A stretch of DNA of 64,000 nt from Methylorubrum salsuginis (GCF_900114375.1 NZ_FOSV01000003.1:268936-332935); one strand, 5' to 3'. Positions 8,911 through 17,949 are shown, numbered from the stretch's first letter. Made by a program: numbers and translations. The notes: generated by a model from the letters alone, not told the origin.

Positions 8911-9522
8911 TCACAGCGTGAGGCCTTCGTGGAAGCGGTCGGGAGAAATCGGCAGCATGAACTGGGCGCCGATGCCGCCCTCGAAATAGCGCACCACCCG
9001 GCCCGGCGTGGAGCCGACCATGACGACGGTGCCGATCGGCGGGCTGCTTGTCGTGGCGAGCGCCACGCCCGACATGGAGATGTCGATGACGCGCGCCGGG
9101 ATCGTCCGGCCGCCGTCGAAGCGAAGTTGCACCCCCGGATTGGTCGGCACCAGGCGCTCGTGGGTCCGCCCCTCCGGCAGGCCGAGATTCTCCCGGTTGG
9201 CCAGCCACATCAGCTGCGAGGCGATCTTGTCGCGCTTGCGCGGGGTGGCGTTGAGCTGCATCGCGAATCCGCTCGGCGGATGACGCACGATCATGCCCTC
9301 CAGCCGCCCGATCTGTTCCAGATAGAGCACCACGCGTTCGCCGACGGTGCCGGTCACGGCGCAGGTCACGCGCACGCCGCCGGGGGACATGTCGACGGTC
9401 TGACAGGGAAATTCGCGGCGGTCCGAGAGCATGTAGCGGCCGAGCAGCTCGGCGCGCACCCGTTGGTGGCGCCGCTGGTCTGCGAGGCGGATGGCGGACC
9501 CGCTTTGAGCGTGCTCGATCAT
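8911..9522 (-). CDS. Protein with two PilZ domains (probable c-di-GMP receptor)
   Basis: PilZ domains bind cyclic di-GMP and pass the signal to motility, secretion or polysaccharide machinery. This 203-residue cytoplasmic protein has a first PilZ domain with both binding motifs: RRHQRVR (17-23) and DMSPGG (44-49). A second domain at about 130-200 keeps DISMSG (147-152), but its leading arginine motif is not obvious, so only the first domain is confidently predicted to bind the ligand. It lies next to the two LapG-like proteases, which belong to a c-di-GMP-regulated family, but a functional link is only inferred. Confidence 0.85.
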   Translation of the reverse strand: MIEHAQSGSAIRLADQRRHQRVRAELLGRYMLSDRREFPCQTVDMSPGGVRVTCAVTGTVGERVVLYLEQIGRLEGMIVRHPPSGFAMQLNATPRKRDKIASQLMWLANRENLGLPEGRTHERLVPTNPGVQLRFDGGRTIPARVIDISMSGVALATTSSPPIGTVVMVGSTPGRVVRYFEGGIGAQFMLPISPDRFHEGLTL

Positions 9523-9700
9523 GGCAGTCCGGCAGTCGAGAGACCAAACGTCTCATCTCGATCACTACCGCCCGGCCGGTTACGAAACACTTGCCTCGAT
9601 CCCGATACCCCCGCTCCGGTTGTGGCCGGCCGGCAAGAGCGTGTCCGGCCCCGCCGGGCCCGATCCCGCCGGGAGGCTTCGCCGCCTCCTCGGGCCGCGT

Positions 9701-10336
9701 TCAGGCGCCGCCGCGCCCGCCCTCGTGGACGAGGAGATGGCCGAACCGCACCGGTTGGACATCGTTGGCCGGCTCGGGCAGGCCCTCGGTGAAGTCGCGG
9801 AGAGCCGCGTCGGCCCCGGCGGGGGCGAGGACCCGCTGCGACACCGTCTCGACATGCAGGATCGGGCGGATGCCGAGCCAGGGCGGGATGGTGTGGGGGC
9901 TGAGCGCGCCGAGCATCCGCGCCTGCGTCTTGCCGCGGTGGCGCAGCGGCAGGAGCAGGAGTTCGAGGTCGAGGCTCTCGCCGCGGAGGGTGTGTCCGGT
10001 CAGGCCGGCCACCATCCCGACCGTGTCGGCGTTGACGGCCTCGACGAGGCGCCAAGGATCCGTCTGGAAGCGGTCGGCCTCGCTCCCGCCCGCCGTCTCG
10101 CCCCAGAGCCCGGCGAAGGCGCCGCCCCGCAATTCGCGTCCGAACAGGGCGCAGAGCCGGGTGCCCGCGAGCCGCACGGCGCAGGTGCGGCGGGCCGGAT
10201 CGATCTCGAGGATGAAGCTGTCGGCGAGCAGGTTGCGGATCTCGCCCGGCTCGATCTCGCCCCGCTCCGGGGCGGAACGCGGGCCCCGCAGGCGATTCCA
10301 GTAGGCATGCAGCTGACGGCTGGTCGGATGCTTCAT
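9701..10336 (-). CDS. PAS-domain protein (PAS_5-like), no output domain
   Basis: This 211-residue cytoplasmic protein resembles the alphaproteobacterial PAS_5 family: HAYWNRLRGPRSAPERGEIEPGEIRNLLADSFI, then RLAGTRLCALFGRELRG and a later segment LGIRPILHVET. It carries no kinase, GGDEF or HTH output. The family is found widely in Rhizobiales and Caulobacterales, with members suggested to influence motility or stress signalling; the role here is unknown. The ATG at 10336 gives the usual family start, though ATG codons at 10348 and 10369 are also possible. Confidence 0.75.
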   Translation of the reverse strand: MKHPTSRQLHAYWNRLRGPRSAPERGEIEPGEIRNLLADSFILEIDPARRTCAVRLAGTRLCALFGRELRGGAFAGLWGETAGGSEADRFQTDPWRLVEAVNADTVGMVAGLTGHTLRGESLDLELLLLPLRHRGKTQARMLGALSPHTIPPWLGIRPILHVETVSQRVLAPAGADAALRDFTEGLPEPANDVQPVRFGHLLVHEGGRGGA

Positions 10337-10725
10337 GGTGTTCCGCATCGGTACGGTCCGACTCGTCACGGACCCTTAACGGTTCGTTGCGGGGCAAAAC
10401 GCCTGTTCCGACCCGCCGCTCACGTCTTCCGGTGCACACCCTATGCTCGACGCCCGATTCCCGCGCGGGTAACTCTTCCTTAACCTTAACAAGAGGTTGA
10501 CGGGCGCCCTCCCTTGCCGATCGGGCGCTCCCGCGAGACCATCGGGCCGTCGAGAGCGATGTCGACGCCGGAACTTCCGGCCGGGTCCGTTTCGGGCATC
10601 CGGCCGCACGGGAGGGTCTTCCGACAGGCCCTCCCGTGCCTTTCCCGGCGGCTGCGGCGCGGGAGCGCGCGGATTCCGGCTTGGCGGGGCTTGCGGGGCG
10701 GGCCGGCGCGCCGACATGGTGCGGC
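10337..10725. other. Intergenic region with AT-rich patch and hairpin
   Basis: This stretch separates the divergent PAS_5-like and rhomboid genes. It holds an AT-richer patch near 10475-10500 (CTTCCTTAACCTTAACAAG, then TTGACG) that could be promoter sequence, and an 11-bp perfect stem at 10606-10639 followed by CTTTCCC. No convincing coding frame was found. Confidence 0.45.
10606..10639 (+). terminator. Strong hairpin upstream of the rhomboid gene
   Basis: GCACGGGAGGG / CCCTCCCGTGC form an 11-bp perfect stem with a 12-base loop, followed by CTTTCCC. No plus-strand gene precedes it, so it could end a small RNA, attenuate the rhomboid transcript, or be a structural repeat. Confidence 0.5.
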
Positions 10726-11541
10726 ATGGATGCCTCTCCCGACCTGCCGCGACAGGGCCGCGTACCCGTCTTCAACCTGCCGGGGATCGTCACCGCCTCG
10801 ATCGCGGTGCTCGCCGCCATCCACGTCGTGCGCAGCGTGCTGCCCGACGAGCTCGACCTGTCGGTGCTGCTCGACCTCGCCTTCATCCCGGCCCGCTGGA
10901 CCGCCGCCCTCGATCCGTCGCGGGCCGCCGACATCGTCAAGGCCGCGGGCGAGGCGGTGAGCGATCCGCAGATCGCCGCGGCGCGACGGGAATTCGCCCG
11001 CTACCTCGTCTCCGACCCCTCGGCGATGCCGTGGACCTTCGTCAGCTACGGGCTGCTGCACGGCTCGTGGATGCATCTGATCTTCAATTCGGTCTGGCTC
11101 GCGGCCTTCGGCGCGCCGGTGGCCCGGCGCTACGGGGCTTTGCGCTTCGGCCTCGTCGCGCTCGCCGGAATCGTGGCCGGCGCAGGCCTCCATCTCTTCC
11201 TCGATCCCGAAAGCGCGATGCCGCTGGTGGGCGCCTCGGCCGGCATCTCGGCCCTGATGGCGGCGGCCGCCCGCTTCGTGTTCCAGCCGCCGCCCCCGTT
11301 CCCGGCGGCCGCCCCGTGGCAGATCCCGCCGCGCCCGCCCCTCCAGACCATCCCCGAGTTGATGCGCAACCGCACGGCGATGCTGTTTCTCGGCGTGCTG
11401 CTGGCCACCAACCTGCTGTTCGGCCTGCTCGCCCTGCCGCTGGGGGGCGCCGACGGCCCGATCGCCTGGGACGCGCATCTCGGCGGCTTCCTCGCCGGGT
11501 TCTTCCTGCTGCCGCTGATGGAGCCGCGCGGGCGCCGCTGA
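10726..11541 (+). CDS. Rhomboid-family intramembrane serine protease
   Basis: Rhomboids cleave membrane proteins inside the lipid bilayer. This 271-residue protein has about six membrane segments, the first at about 20-38. It has the HGSWMHLIFNSVWLAAFG motif (the usual WR loop is reduced), the nucleophile in VGASAGISALM (Ser171) and the partner histidine in AWDAHLGGFLAG (His251). A Pro-rich cytoplasmic or periplasmic loop lies at about 187-212 between the catalytic segments and is longer than in most bacterial rhomboids. The ATG at 10726 was chosen because the upstream extension is hydrophilic and unlike the family. Confidence 0.9.
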   Translation: MDASPDLPRQGRVPVFNLPGIVTASIAVLAAIHVVRSVLPDELDLSVLLDLAFIPARWTAALDPSRAADIVKAAGEAVSDPQIAAARREFARYLVSDPSAMPWTFVSYGLLHGSWMHLIFNSVWLAAFGAPVARRYGALRFGLVALAGIVAGAGLHLFLDPESAMPLVGASAGISALMAAAARFVFQPPPPFPAAAPWQIPPRPPLQTIPELMRNRTAMLFLGVLLATNLLFGLLALPLGGADGPIAWDAHLGGFLAGFFLLPLMEPRGRR

Positions 11542-11693
11542 GCGATGCCGGCCCCGGGACTGTGCCCCCGAAGCCACGAAGGCCGCGCTTCCGGGAAAAG
11601 CTGAGCCGTGCCCTGCAATCGATCCGGCCTTTCATCCGTCATCGAAAGGAAGGCGACCAACCGGCGTCGCCGATCCGACGGAGTTGATTCCCG

Positions 11694-12572
11694 GTGACCA
11701 AGCGTACTCTCGCCGCCCGTTTCGGACTTGCCGCCTGCATCACGGCCCTGACCGGTCAGGCCGCCTTCGCCGCCTCCGCCGCCCAGCCGGGCCAGACCAT
11801 CGGCGTGCCGTTCGGTGCTCCGTTTCCCAAGGGCTTCTACGCGGTGAACCTGTCGAGCTTCGGCGTTCGCGACACCGCGCCGCTCAATTCCGAGAGCAAC
11901 GTCAACCTGCCGACGCTGTTGTGGGCGACGCCGTTCTCGGTCCTCGGCGGCCAGGTGCAGTTCATCTTCGTCGCCCCCATCGTCGCCTCTAGCGTCCGCG
12001 GTGCCGCCTACAACAGCGGCTGGGGCCAACCGCTGCTGGCCGGCCAGCTCGCCTGGGACCTCGGGTCGGGCGTGGGCGTCAGCTACCTGCTCGGCGGCTA
12101 TCTTCCGTGGGACACGCGCTTCCTGACCCAGTCGGCCTCGCTGAGCCACCGCTTCGCGATCACCTACGCGGCCAACGACTGGGCGATCACCGGCAACCTG
12201 CTCTACGGCCACATGCTCGAGTCGCGCTCGCCCACCGGCGTGCTTTATCCCGATTATCTCAACCTCGACGTCACCCTGACGAAGAAGTTCGGCAAGTGGC
12301 AGGTCGGCCCCGTCGCCTTCGCCTCGACCGACCTTCCTACCAACGTGGCGAGCTACCGGCAGCAGGGGCAGATCGCGGTCGGCGGTCTCGTGGGCTACAA
12401 TTTCGGCTTCATGAACGTGCAGGGCTACGTCACCCGCGACGTGGTCGAGCGCAATTACGGCGGCCTCGAGACGCGGGGCTGGCTGCGGGTCGTCGTGCCC
12501 TTCGGACAGGACAAGGGCGAGGCCGCCGCCAACCGCACCCTGGTCACCCGCCAGCAGGCCCAGGGTCGCTGA
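11694..12572 (+). CDS. Outer-membrane beta-barrel protein (MetA-pathway-of-phenol-degradation-like)
   Basis: This 292-residue protein has a signal peptide (FGLAACITALTGQAAFA) and alternating hydrophobic/aromatic strands typical of an outer-membrane barrel, such as WAITGNLLYGHML and AVGGLVGYNFGFMNVQGYVTR. The overall pattern resembles the phenol_MetA_deg transporter-like family, whose members are porin-like proteins of poorly defined substrate. The start is a GTG at 11694 with only a weak upstream SD. A perfect palindromic terminator follows. It stands alone between the rhomboid and CBS genes, so no pathway link is evident. Confidence 0.7.
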   Translation: MTKRTLAARFGLAACITALTGQAAFAASAAQPGQTIGVPFGAPFPKGFYAVNLSSFGVRDTAPLNSESNVNLPTLLWATPFSVLGGQVQFIFVAPIVASSVRGAAYNSGWGQPLLAGQLAWDLGSGVGVSYLLGGYLPWDTRFLTQSASLSHRFAITYAANDWAITGNLLYGHMLESRSPTGVLYPDYLNLDVTLTKKFGKWQVGPVAFASTDLPTNVASYRQQGQIAVGGLVGYNFGFMNVQGYVTRDVVERNYGGLETRGWLRVVVPFGQDKGEAAANRTLVTRQQAQGR

Positions 12573-12602
12573 CGAAGACACGGGCATAACGCCAGCAATC
12601 GC

Positions 12603-12636
12603 AAGGCCGGCCGGAGATATCTCCGGCCGGCCTTTT
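12603..12636. terminator. Perfect palindromic terminator
   Basis: A 32-bp perfect palindrome with 16-bp arms centred on GAGATATCTC ends in TTTT on the plus strand. It should terminate the outer-membrane protein gene efficiently. Confidence 0.88.
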
Positions 12637-12803
12637 GCATTTTGCTTCAGAACATTCCCGCGCTTTGATGCGTTATTTTGCATGAAGCGCTGGACAGTGC
12701 CGTGGGGGTGCCACACAATCGCCGCATCGGAGGCGGGCCAACCCGCCCCGGATCGCTCTCGCGCCGCGGGGCTGACGGCGCGATCCAACAGGGAGGGGAT
12801 CTC

Positions 12804-13235
12804 ATGAGCGTTGCGCGTATTCTCGCGGAGAAGGGCACGGCCGTCGTCACCGTGCCGCCTCACCGCACGATCGACGAAGCCATCCATCTGCTGGCCGAGA
12901 AGCGCATCGGCGCCCTCGTCGTCGGCGATTCCGGCGGCCGGGTCATCGGCATCCTGTCGGAGCGCGACGTGATGCGGGCGCTGGCCTGCGACGGCGCCAC
13001 GGCCTTCGACCAGCCGATCTCGCGCTACATGACCTCCAAGGTCGTGACCTGCACCCGCCGCACCTCGATCGAGGACGTGATGGAGCTGATGACGGAGGGT
13101 CGCTTCCGCCATCTGCCGGTGGTCGAGGACGGGAACCTGATCGGCGTCGTCTCGATCGGCGACGTCGTCAAGCGCCGCATCGCCGCCGTCGAGGCGGAGC
13201 ATCAGGCGATGCGCGACTACATCACCATGGCCTGA
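12804..13235 (+). CDS. Two-CBS-domain protein
   Basis: This 143-residue cytoplasmic protein consists of a CBS-domain pair that probably senses adenine nucleotides. The first domain spans about 10-65 (TVPPHRTIDEAIHLLAEKRIGALVVGD ... VIGILSERDVMRAL) and the second about 75-130 (TCTRRTSIEDVMELMTEGRFRHLPVVED ... LIGVVSIGDVVKRRI). There is no attached enzyme or channel domain. The ATG at 12804 has a strong GGGAGGGG SD and gives the standard family length. Proteins of this type are common in Rhizobiales and often stress-linked; its target is unknown. Confidence 0.9.
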   Translation: MSVARILAEKGTAVVTVPPHRTIDEAIHLLAEKRIGALVVGDSGGRVIGILSERDVMRALACDGATAFDQPISRYMTSKVVTCTRRTSIEDVMELMTEGRFRHLPVVEDGNLIGVVSIGDVVKRRIAAVEAEHQAMRDYITMA

Positions 13236-13257
13236 CGGCGGGCGCTCACGGCCGTGT

Positions 13258-13291
13258 CGGGGCGGTCGCGTCCTTCGGCGCGTCCGCCCCG
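13258..13291. terminator. GC-rich hairpin between convergent genes
   Basis: CGGGGCGG / CCGCCCCG form an 8-bp perfect stem, extended inside by CGCG pairing, between the stops of the CBS gene and the flavin oxidoreductase gene. There is no T-run on either side, so termination is plausible but unproven. Confidence 0.5.
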
Positions 13292-13305
13292 TCGCCGCGG
13301 CGGCC

Positions 13306-14424
13306 TCACCTTTGTCCGTGGGCCGTATCCTTGAACAGGTCCTTGTACTGCCGTGGCTGCGAGCGCCAGTATTGCTTGGGCGCCCGCACCTGCCCGCCGA
13401 GTTCGGCCGCCGCGTGCCAGGGCCAGCGGGGATCGTAGAGCATCGCACGCGCCAGCGAGACCGCGTCGGCCCGCCCCTCCGCCAGGATGGCTTCCGCCTG
13501 CGCCGGCTCGGTGATGAGGCCGACCGCGATGGTGGTGAGCCCGGTCTCCGCCTTGATCCGCTCGGCGAAGGGCACCTGATAGCCCGGCCCCAGCGGAATT
13601 TTTGGGGCGGTCGATAGCCCCCCCGTCGAGACGTGGATCGCCGCCGCGCCGCGCGCCTTCAGGGCGCGGGCGAGTTCCACCGTCTGGTCGAGGTCCCAGC
13701 CCTCCTCGACCCAATCCGTCGCCGAAACGCGCATCCACACCGGCTTGCCCGCCGGCACCACCTCCCGCACCGCCTCGAACACTTCGAGGGGGAAGCGCAT
13801 CCGATTCTCCAGGCTGCCGCCATAGGGATCCTCGCGCCGGTTGGAGAGCGGCGAGAGGAACTGGTGCAGCAGGTAGCCGTGGGCGCCGTGGATCTCGAAC
13901 CCGTCGATGCCGAGCCGCAGCGCCCGCTTGGCCGTCGCGACGAACCCATCGCGCACGCGCTTGAGGCCGTCCGCGTCGAGGGCGTGGGGCGCTACCTCGC
14001 CCTCGGCGTGGGCAACCGCGGACGGCGCCTCGGTGCGCCAGCCGTCCGGCGCGTCGGGGGCGATCTGCGCGCCGCCCTCCCACGGCACCCGGCTCGAGGC
14101 CTTGCGGCCCGCGTGGTTGATCTGGATCGCCACCGGAATCGGCGCGTATTCGCGGATCGCGTCGAGGACGCGGGCGAGCGCCCGTTCGGTGGCGTCGTCG
14201 TAGAGGCCGAGATCGGCCGGCGAGATGCGGGCCTCGGGCGAGATCGCGGTCGCCTCGAGGGTCAGCAGGCCCGCGCCCGATTGGGCGAGCTGGCCGAGAT
14301 GCATCAGGTGCCAGTCGGTCGCGGCGCCACTGCTCGCCGAGTACTGACACATCGGCGCGATGACGATGCGATTTTCCAGTTCGAGATCGTCGAGACGCAG
14401 GGGTTCGAACAGGCGGGCGGACAT
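13306..14424 (-). CDS. NADH:flavin oxidoreductase / Old Yellow Enzyme family (YqjM-like)
   Basis: This 372-residue FMN-binding TIM-barrel enzyme should reduce activated C=C bonds using NAD(P)H. It shows the YqjM-class signatures: N-terminal LFEPLRLDDLELENRIVIAPM with CQYSA (the redox-sensing cysteine of this class), the ligand-binding pair in INHAGRKAS, FEIHGAHGYLLHQFLSP with NRREDPYGGSLENR, and a C-terminal phosphate-binding region AVGLITEPAQAEAIL. The ATG at 14424 gives the expected length; the in-frame extension upstream is unlike the family. It is divergent from the glutathionyl-hydroquinone reductase gene, and both handle quinone- or enone-like electrophiles, which hints at shared detoxification, though this is inference. 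Confidence 0.92.
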   Translation of the reverse strand: MSARLFEPLRLDDLELENRIVIAPMCQYSASSGAATDWHLMHLGQLAQSGAGLLTLEATAISPEARISPADLGLYDDATERALARVLDAIREYAPIPVAIQINHAGRKASSRVPWEGGAQIAPDAPDGWRTEAPSAVAHAEGEVAPHALDADGLKRVRDGFVATAKRALRLGIDGFEIHGAHGYLLHQFLSPLSNRREDPYGGSLENRMRFPLEVFEAVREVVPAGKPVWMRVSATDWVEEGWDLDQTVELARALKARGAAAIHVSTGGLSTAPKIPLGPGYQVPFAERIKAETGLTTIAVGLITEPAQAEAILAEGRADAVSLARAMLYDPRWPWHAAAELGGQVRAPKQYWRSQPRQYKDLFKDTAHGQR

Positions 14425-14557
14425 CGCGGGCTCCGGGCTTCGTTCGGCGGGCATCTGGGGCCGCGCACCCGCACGGCCAGCCTTCGATGTCCGTCCTGGC
14501 CTTCCATCCGCCGGCCGTCCTCCCATGTTCCCGCGCGGACAGGGAAGGAACCGCACG

Positions 14558-15550
14558 ATGGGTCTGCTGGTCGACGGGCAGTGGCGGGATCAGTGGTACG
14601 ACACCGCCAAGACCGGCGGGCGCTTCGAGCGTTCCGCCGCCGCCTTCCGCAACTGGGTTACGGCCGATGGCAGCTCCGGCCCCTCGGGCGAGGGCGGCTT
14701 CAAGGGTGAGCCGGGGCGCTACCACCTCACCGTCTCGCTCGCCTGCCCCTGGGCCCACCGCACGCTGATCGTGCGCGCGCTCAAGGGGCTGGAAGACGCG
14801 ATCTCGGTCTCCGTCGTCTCGCCCTACATGCTGGACGAGGGCTGGGTGTTTCAGTCCGAATCCCAGGGCGGCGTGCCGGGCGCCACCGCCGATGCGCTGT
14901 TCGGCTCGAAGCGCGTCTACGAACTCTACCAGCGGGCCAAGCCCGACTATAGCGGCCGGGTCACCGTGCCGGTGCTGTGGGACCGCGAGCGCAACACCAT
15001 CGTCTCGAACGAGTCGGCCGAGATCATCCGCATGCTCAACGACGCCTTCGGCCGCGAGGGCCCGGATCTCTATCCGGAGGAACTCCGGGACGAGATCGAT
15101 GCGGTCAACGCCCGCGTCTACGACCGGGTCAACAACGGCGTCTACAAGGCGGGCTTCGCCACCAAACAGGACGCCTACGAGGAGGCGTTCACCGCGCTGT
15201 TTACCGAACTCGACGCGCTGGAGGACCGGCTCGACCGGCAGCGCTATCTCTGCGGATCGCGGCTCACGGAGGCCGACATCCGCCTGTTCACGACTTTGGT
15301 GCGGTTCGATGCGGTCTATGTCGGCCATTTCAAGTGCAACCGCCGCCGGATCGCCGACTATCCGAACCTGTCGAACTACCTGCGCGACCTCTATGCCCTG
15401 CCGGGCGTCGCCCCGACGGTGAACCTCGAGCACATCAAGCGCCACTATTACGGCAGCCACCCGACCATCAACCCGACCGGCATCGTCCCGCTCGGGCCGG
15501 AACTCGACTTCGCTGCGCCCAACGACCGCGCCCTGCGCTTCGGCGCTTGA
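14558..15550 (+). CDS. Glutathionyl-hydroquinone reductase (xi-class GST, YqjG/ECM4)
   Basis: This 330-residue cytoplasmic enzyme reduces glutathionyl-hydroquinones and related adducts. The diagnostic active-site motif LACPWAHRTLIVRALKG is present (Cys63), followed by SVVSPYMLDEGWVF, the thioredoxin-fold end VPVLWDRERNTIVSNESAEIIRML, and a C-terminal helical domain with the characteristic LTEADIRLFTTLVRFDAVYVGHFKCN and the conserved HIKRHYYGSHPTINPTGIVP tail. An SD-like GGAAGGAA precedes the ATG at 14558. It is divergently arranged with the Old Yellow Enzyme gene. Confidence 0.94.
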   Translation: MGLLVDGQWRDQWYDTAKTGGRFERSAAAFRNWVTADGSSGPSGEGGFKGEPGRYHLTVSLACPWAHRTLIVRALKGLEDAISVSVVSPYMLDEGWVFQSESQGGVPGATADALFGSKRVYELYQRAKPDYSGRVTVPVLWDRERNTIVSNESAEIIRMLNDAFGREGPDLYPEELRDEIDAVNARVYDRVNNGVYKAGFATKQDAYEEAFTALFTELDALEDRLDRQRYLCGSRLTEADIRLFTTLVRFDAVYVGHFKCNRRRIADYPNLSNYLRDLYALPGVAPTVNLEHIKRHYYGSHPTINPTGIVPLGPELDFAAPNDRALRFGA

Positions 15551-15674
15551 AGCCGGGGCGGCGCGCCCAAGAATCCCAAACGACGACGATCCCGACCCAC
15601 GACGATCCCGAACGACCGATCGGGGGCAGCCGCCCCGGCCGCCACAGCACGGCCGAACCGGAGGAAACCGAGAC

Positions 15675-16193
15675 ATGACGACCCGCGCCGCTTCCCTTCT
15701 CGCCCTCCTCGGGGCGCTCGCCGCCGGGCCGGCCGCGGCGCAGCAGGGGGCCGAAATCAAGATGACCGGCCAGTGCGAGCGGCTGGTGATCGGCGACAAG
15801 GACATCACCCAGAACTGCAAGGAGCAGCTCGTCAACACGGTGGCCCGCGGGCGCACCACCTTCGACTTCGCCGCCTGGGACGGCCAGACCCTGAGCTTCA
15901 GCGGCTCGGGCGCCCAGCACGAGGCCACCGAGGAGACCGAGCAGCTGCAGCCGATCAGCCTGATCGTGTCGGGCCTCAAGAACAACGAGGGCATCGTGCG
16001 CAGCCCGGCGCCCGCGGTCGGCGCCTGCCGCTTCTCCAGCCCGGCGCCCGGCAAGACCCAGATCGCCTGCGAGGCGACCTCGCAGGGCAAGACCTTCGCC
16101 GGGACCTTCATCACCGAGGCCAAGTCAGAGACCAAGTCGGATGCGAAGGCCGGCGACGGCAGCCAGGACAAGAAGGACAGCGCCAAGCCCTGA
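15675..16193 (+). CDS. Secreted protein of unknown function
   Basis: I do not recognise a family. The 172-residue product has a clear signal peptide (SLLALLGALAAGPAAA, cleavage after AQQ or AAA) and four cysteines in the mature part (GQCERL, NCKEQL, GACRF, ACEATS) that could form two disulfides in the periplasm. The C-terminal 35 residues are a Lys/Asp/Ser-rich hydrophilic tail. GGAGGAAA precedes the ATG. It lies between the hydroquinone reductase and the thioredoxin-TPR genes on the same strand. Confidence 0.75.
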   Translation: MTTRAASLLALLGALAAGPAAAQQGAEIKMTGQCERLVIGDKDITQNCKEQLVNTVARGRTTFDFAAWDGQTLSFSGSGAQHEATEETEQLQPISLIVSGLKNNEGIVRSPAPAVGACRFSSPAPGKTQIACEATSQGKTFAGTFITEAKSETKSDAKAGDGSQDKKDSAKP

Positions 16194-16316
16194 GCGGACG
16201 ACCCGCCGTTTGCAGGCCCCGTGCGCGGCAAAACCGCTGGTCAGGCCGGGGCCCAGGCCCCATGTAACGCGCGCGATGCGACGCTCGCGAAACGCGTTTT
16301 CGACACTGAGGGCTCC

Positions 16317-17237
16317 ATGCTCGACGCCAACCCCGCCGGTGCCCCTGCCGGTGCTTCCGCCGCCGCCGGCCTGATCAAGGACACCACCACGGCAGGGTTC
16401 CGGCAGGACGTCATCGCCGAGTCGATGAACCAGCCGGTCATCGTCGATTTCTGGGCGCCCTGGTGCGGCCCCTGCAAACAGCTCACGCCGGTCCTCGAGA
16501 AGGTGGTGAACGCGGCCGGCGGCCGGGTGAAGCTCGCCAAGCTCAACATCGACGAGCATCCGGGCGTGTGGCAGCAGATCGGCCAACAGCTCGGGCTGCA
16601 ATCGATCCCCGCCGTGATCGCCATCGACCGCGGGCGGCCGGTCGACGCCTTCATGGGCGCGGTGCCGGAATCCGAGGTGCGCGCCTTCGTCGATCGCCTC
16701 GCCGGCCCGTCCGAGATCGACCAGATCCTCGAAGAGGCCGCCGCCGTGGCGTCCGCCGGTGACCTCGCCTCGGCCTCCGAGCTCTACGCCGCCGTGCTGC
16801 GCGAGGAGCCCGACAACCTCAAGGCCATTGCCGGGCTCGCCAAGACCCAGCTCGAACTCGGCGAGGCCGATAACGCGCGCCAAGTCCTGGCGATGGTGCC
16901 CGCCGACAAGGCCGACGACCCGTTGCTCGCCGGCGTGCGCGCCGCCCTCGAACTCGCCGACCAGGCCGAGAGCCTGGGCGACCTCGCCGGGCTGCAAAAG
17001 AGGATCGAGGCCGACGCCAACGATTTCCAGGCCCGGTTCGATCTCGCGCTCGGCCTCAACGCCGCGGGCAAGCGCGACGAGGCGGTGGACCAGCTCGTCG
17101 CCATCGCCCGGGCCGACCGGACGTGGAACGAGGACGCCGCCCGCAAGCAGTTGCTCCAGTTCTTCGAGGCCTGGGGCCTGATGGACCCGGCCGCGATCCG
17201 CGGACGCCGCCAGCTCTCGACGATCCTGTTCTCGTGA
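16317..17237 (+). CDS. Thioredoxin-TPR protein (CnoX/YbbN-like)
   Basis: This 306-residue protein has an N-terminal thioredoxin domain with an intact WCGPCK active site, within VIVDFWAPWCGPCKQL (about 42-57), and a C-terminal TPR-like helical region from about residue 135 (AGDLASASELYAAVL, FDLALGLNAAGKRDEAVDQLVAIAR). In E. coli the related CnoX is a holdase that protects proteins from oxidation; members with CxxC also act as oxidoreductases. No signal peptide is seen. The ATG at 16317 is preceded by GAGG; the longer in-frame reading is unlike the family. It is 37 bases ahead of the Lon-N domain gene. Confidence 0.92.
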   Translation: MLDANPAGAPAGASAAAGLIKDTTTAGFRQDVIAESMNQPVIVDFWAPWCGPCKQLTPVLEKVVNAAGGRVKLAKLNIDEHPGVWQQIGQQLGLQSIPAVIAIDRGRPVDAFMGAVPESEVRAFVDRLAGPSEIDQILEEAAAVASAGDLASASELYAAVLREEPDNLKAIAGLAKTQLELGEADNARQVLAMVPADKADDPLLAGVRAALELADQAESLGDLAGLQKRIEADANDFQARFDLALGLNAAGKRDEAVDQLVAIARADRTWNEDAARKQLLQFFEAWGLMDPAAIRGRRQLSTILFS

Positions 17238-17274
17238 CCGCGCGACGCCCCACCGGCTCGCAGGGGAGACGCGC

Positions 17275-17949
17275 ATGAGCACGCAGACGAGCAATCTCAA
17301 GTCTCCGGCGGATTGCCCGGCCGTGATCCCGGTCTTTCCGCTACCAGGGGCCCTGCTGCTGCCGCGGGGGCAGATGCCGCTCAACATCTTCGAGCCGCGC
17401 TACCTCGCGATGATCGACGACGCGCTGCGCACCGACCGGATCATCGGCATGATCCAGCCGGACCCGGAGGGCGGCGGCGCGGCCGCCGCTCCGAAACTCT
17501 ACCGGGTCGGCTGCGCCGGCCGGATCAGCCAGTTCGCGGAGACCGGCGACGGGCGCTACCTGATCTCGCTCACCGGGGTCAGCCGCTTCCGGGTCGAGAG
17601 CGAACTCGCCACCACCACGGCCTACCGCCGCTGCCACGTCTCCTACGACGCCTTCGCCAGCGATTTCGAGCCGCGGGCCGGAGAGGAGGCGGTGGATCGC
17701 GCGGGCGTGCTGCAGGCCCTGCGCCGCTTCGTCGAGGCCAACGAGCTGCAGGTCGATTGGTCGGGGATCGAGGAGGCGCCCAACGAGGCGCTCGTCAACG
17801 CGCTCTGCATGATGAGCCCCTTCGGCGTGCGCGAGAAACAGGCGATGCTGGAAGCCGCCGATCTCAAGACCCGCGCCGAAGTGCTGGTCGCGGTGACCGA
17901 GATGGAGCTGATGCGCACCGGCGGCGGCCCGGAGCCGACCCTGCAATAG
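17275..17949 (+). CDS. Lon-protease N-terminal (substrate-binding) domain protein
   Basis: This 224-residue protein consists only of the PUA-like Lon substrate-binding domain, without ATPase or protease parts. Signatures are IPVFPLPGALLLPRGQMPLNIFEPRY near the start, LYRVGCAGRISQF, DGRYLISLTGVSRFRV and the helical end EALVNALCMMSPFGVREKQAMLEA. Its role is unknown; an adaptor-like function is inferred. GGGGAGA precedes the ATG. The grouping with a thioredoxin-TPR protein upstream suggests a protein-quality-control unit. Confidence 0.92.
   Translation: MSTQTSNLKSPADCPAVIPVFPLPGALLLPRGQMPLNIFEPRYLAMIDDALRTDRIIGMIQPDPEGGGAAAAPKLYRVGCAGRISQFAETGDGRYLISLTGVSRFRVESELATTTAYRRCHVSYDAFASDFEPRAGEEAVDRAGVLQALRRFVEANELQVDWSGIEEAPNEALVNALCMMSPFGVREKQAMLEAADLKTRAEVLVAVTEMELMRTGGGPEPTLQ

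Noticed and set aside
13217..16231. A 1004-codon open frame on the minus strand
   Set aside because: It covers three well-supported genes in other frames (flavin oxidoreductase, hydroquinone reductase and a secreted protein) and is a GC-bias shadow.
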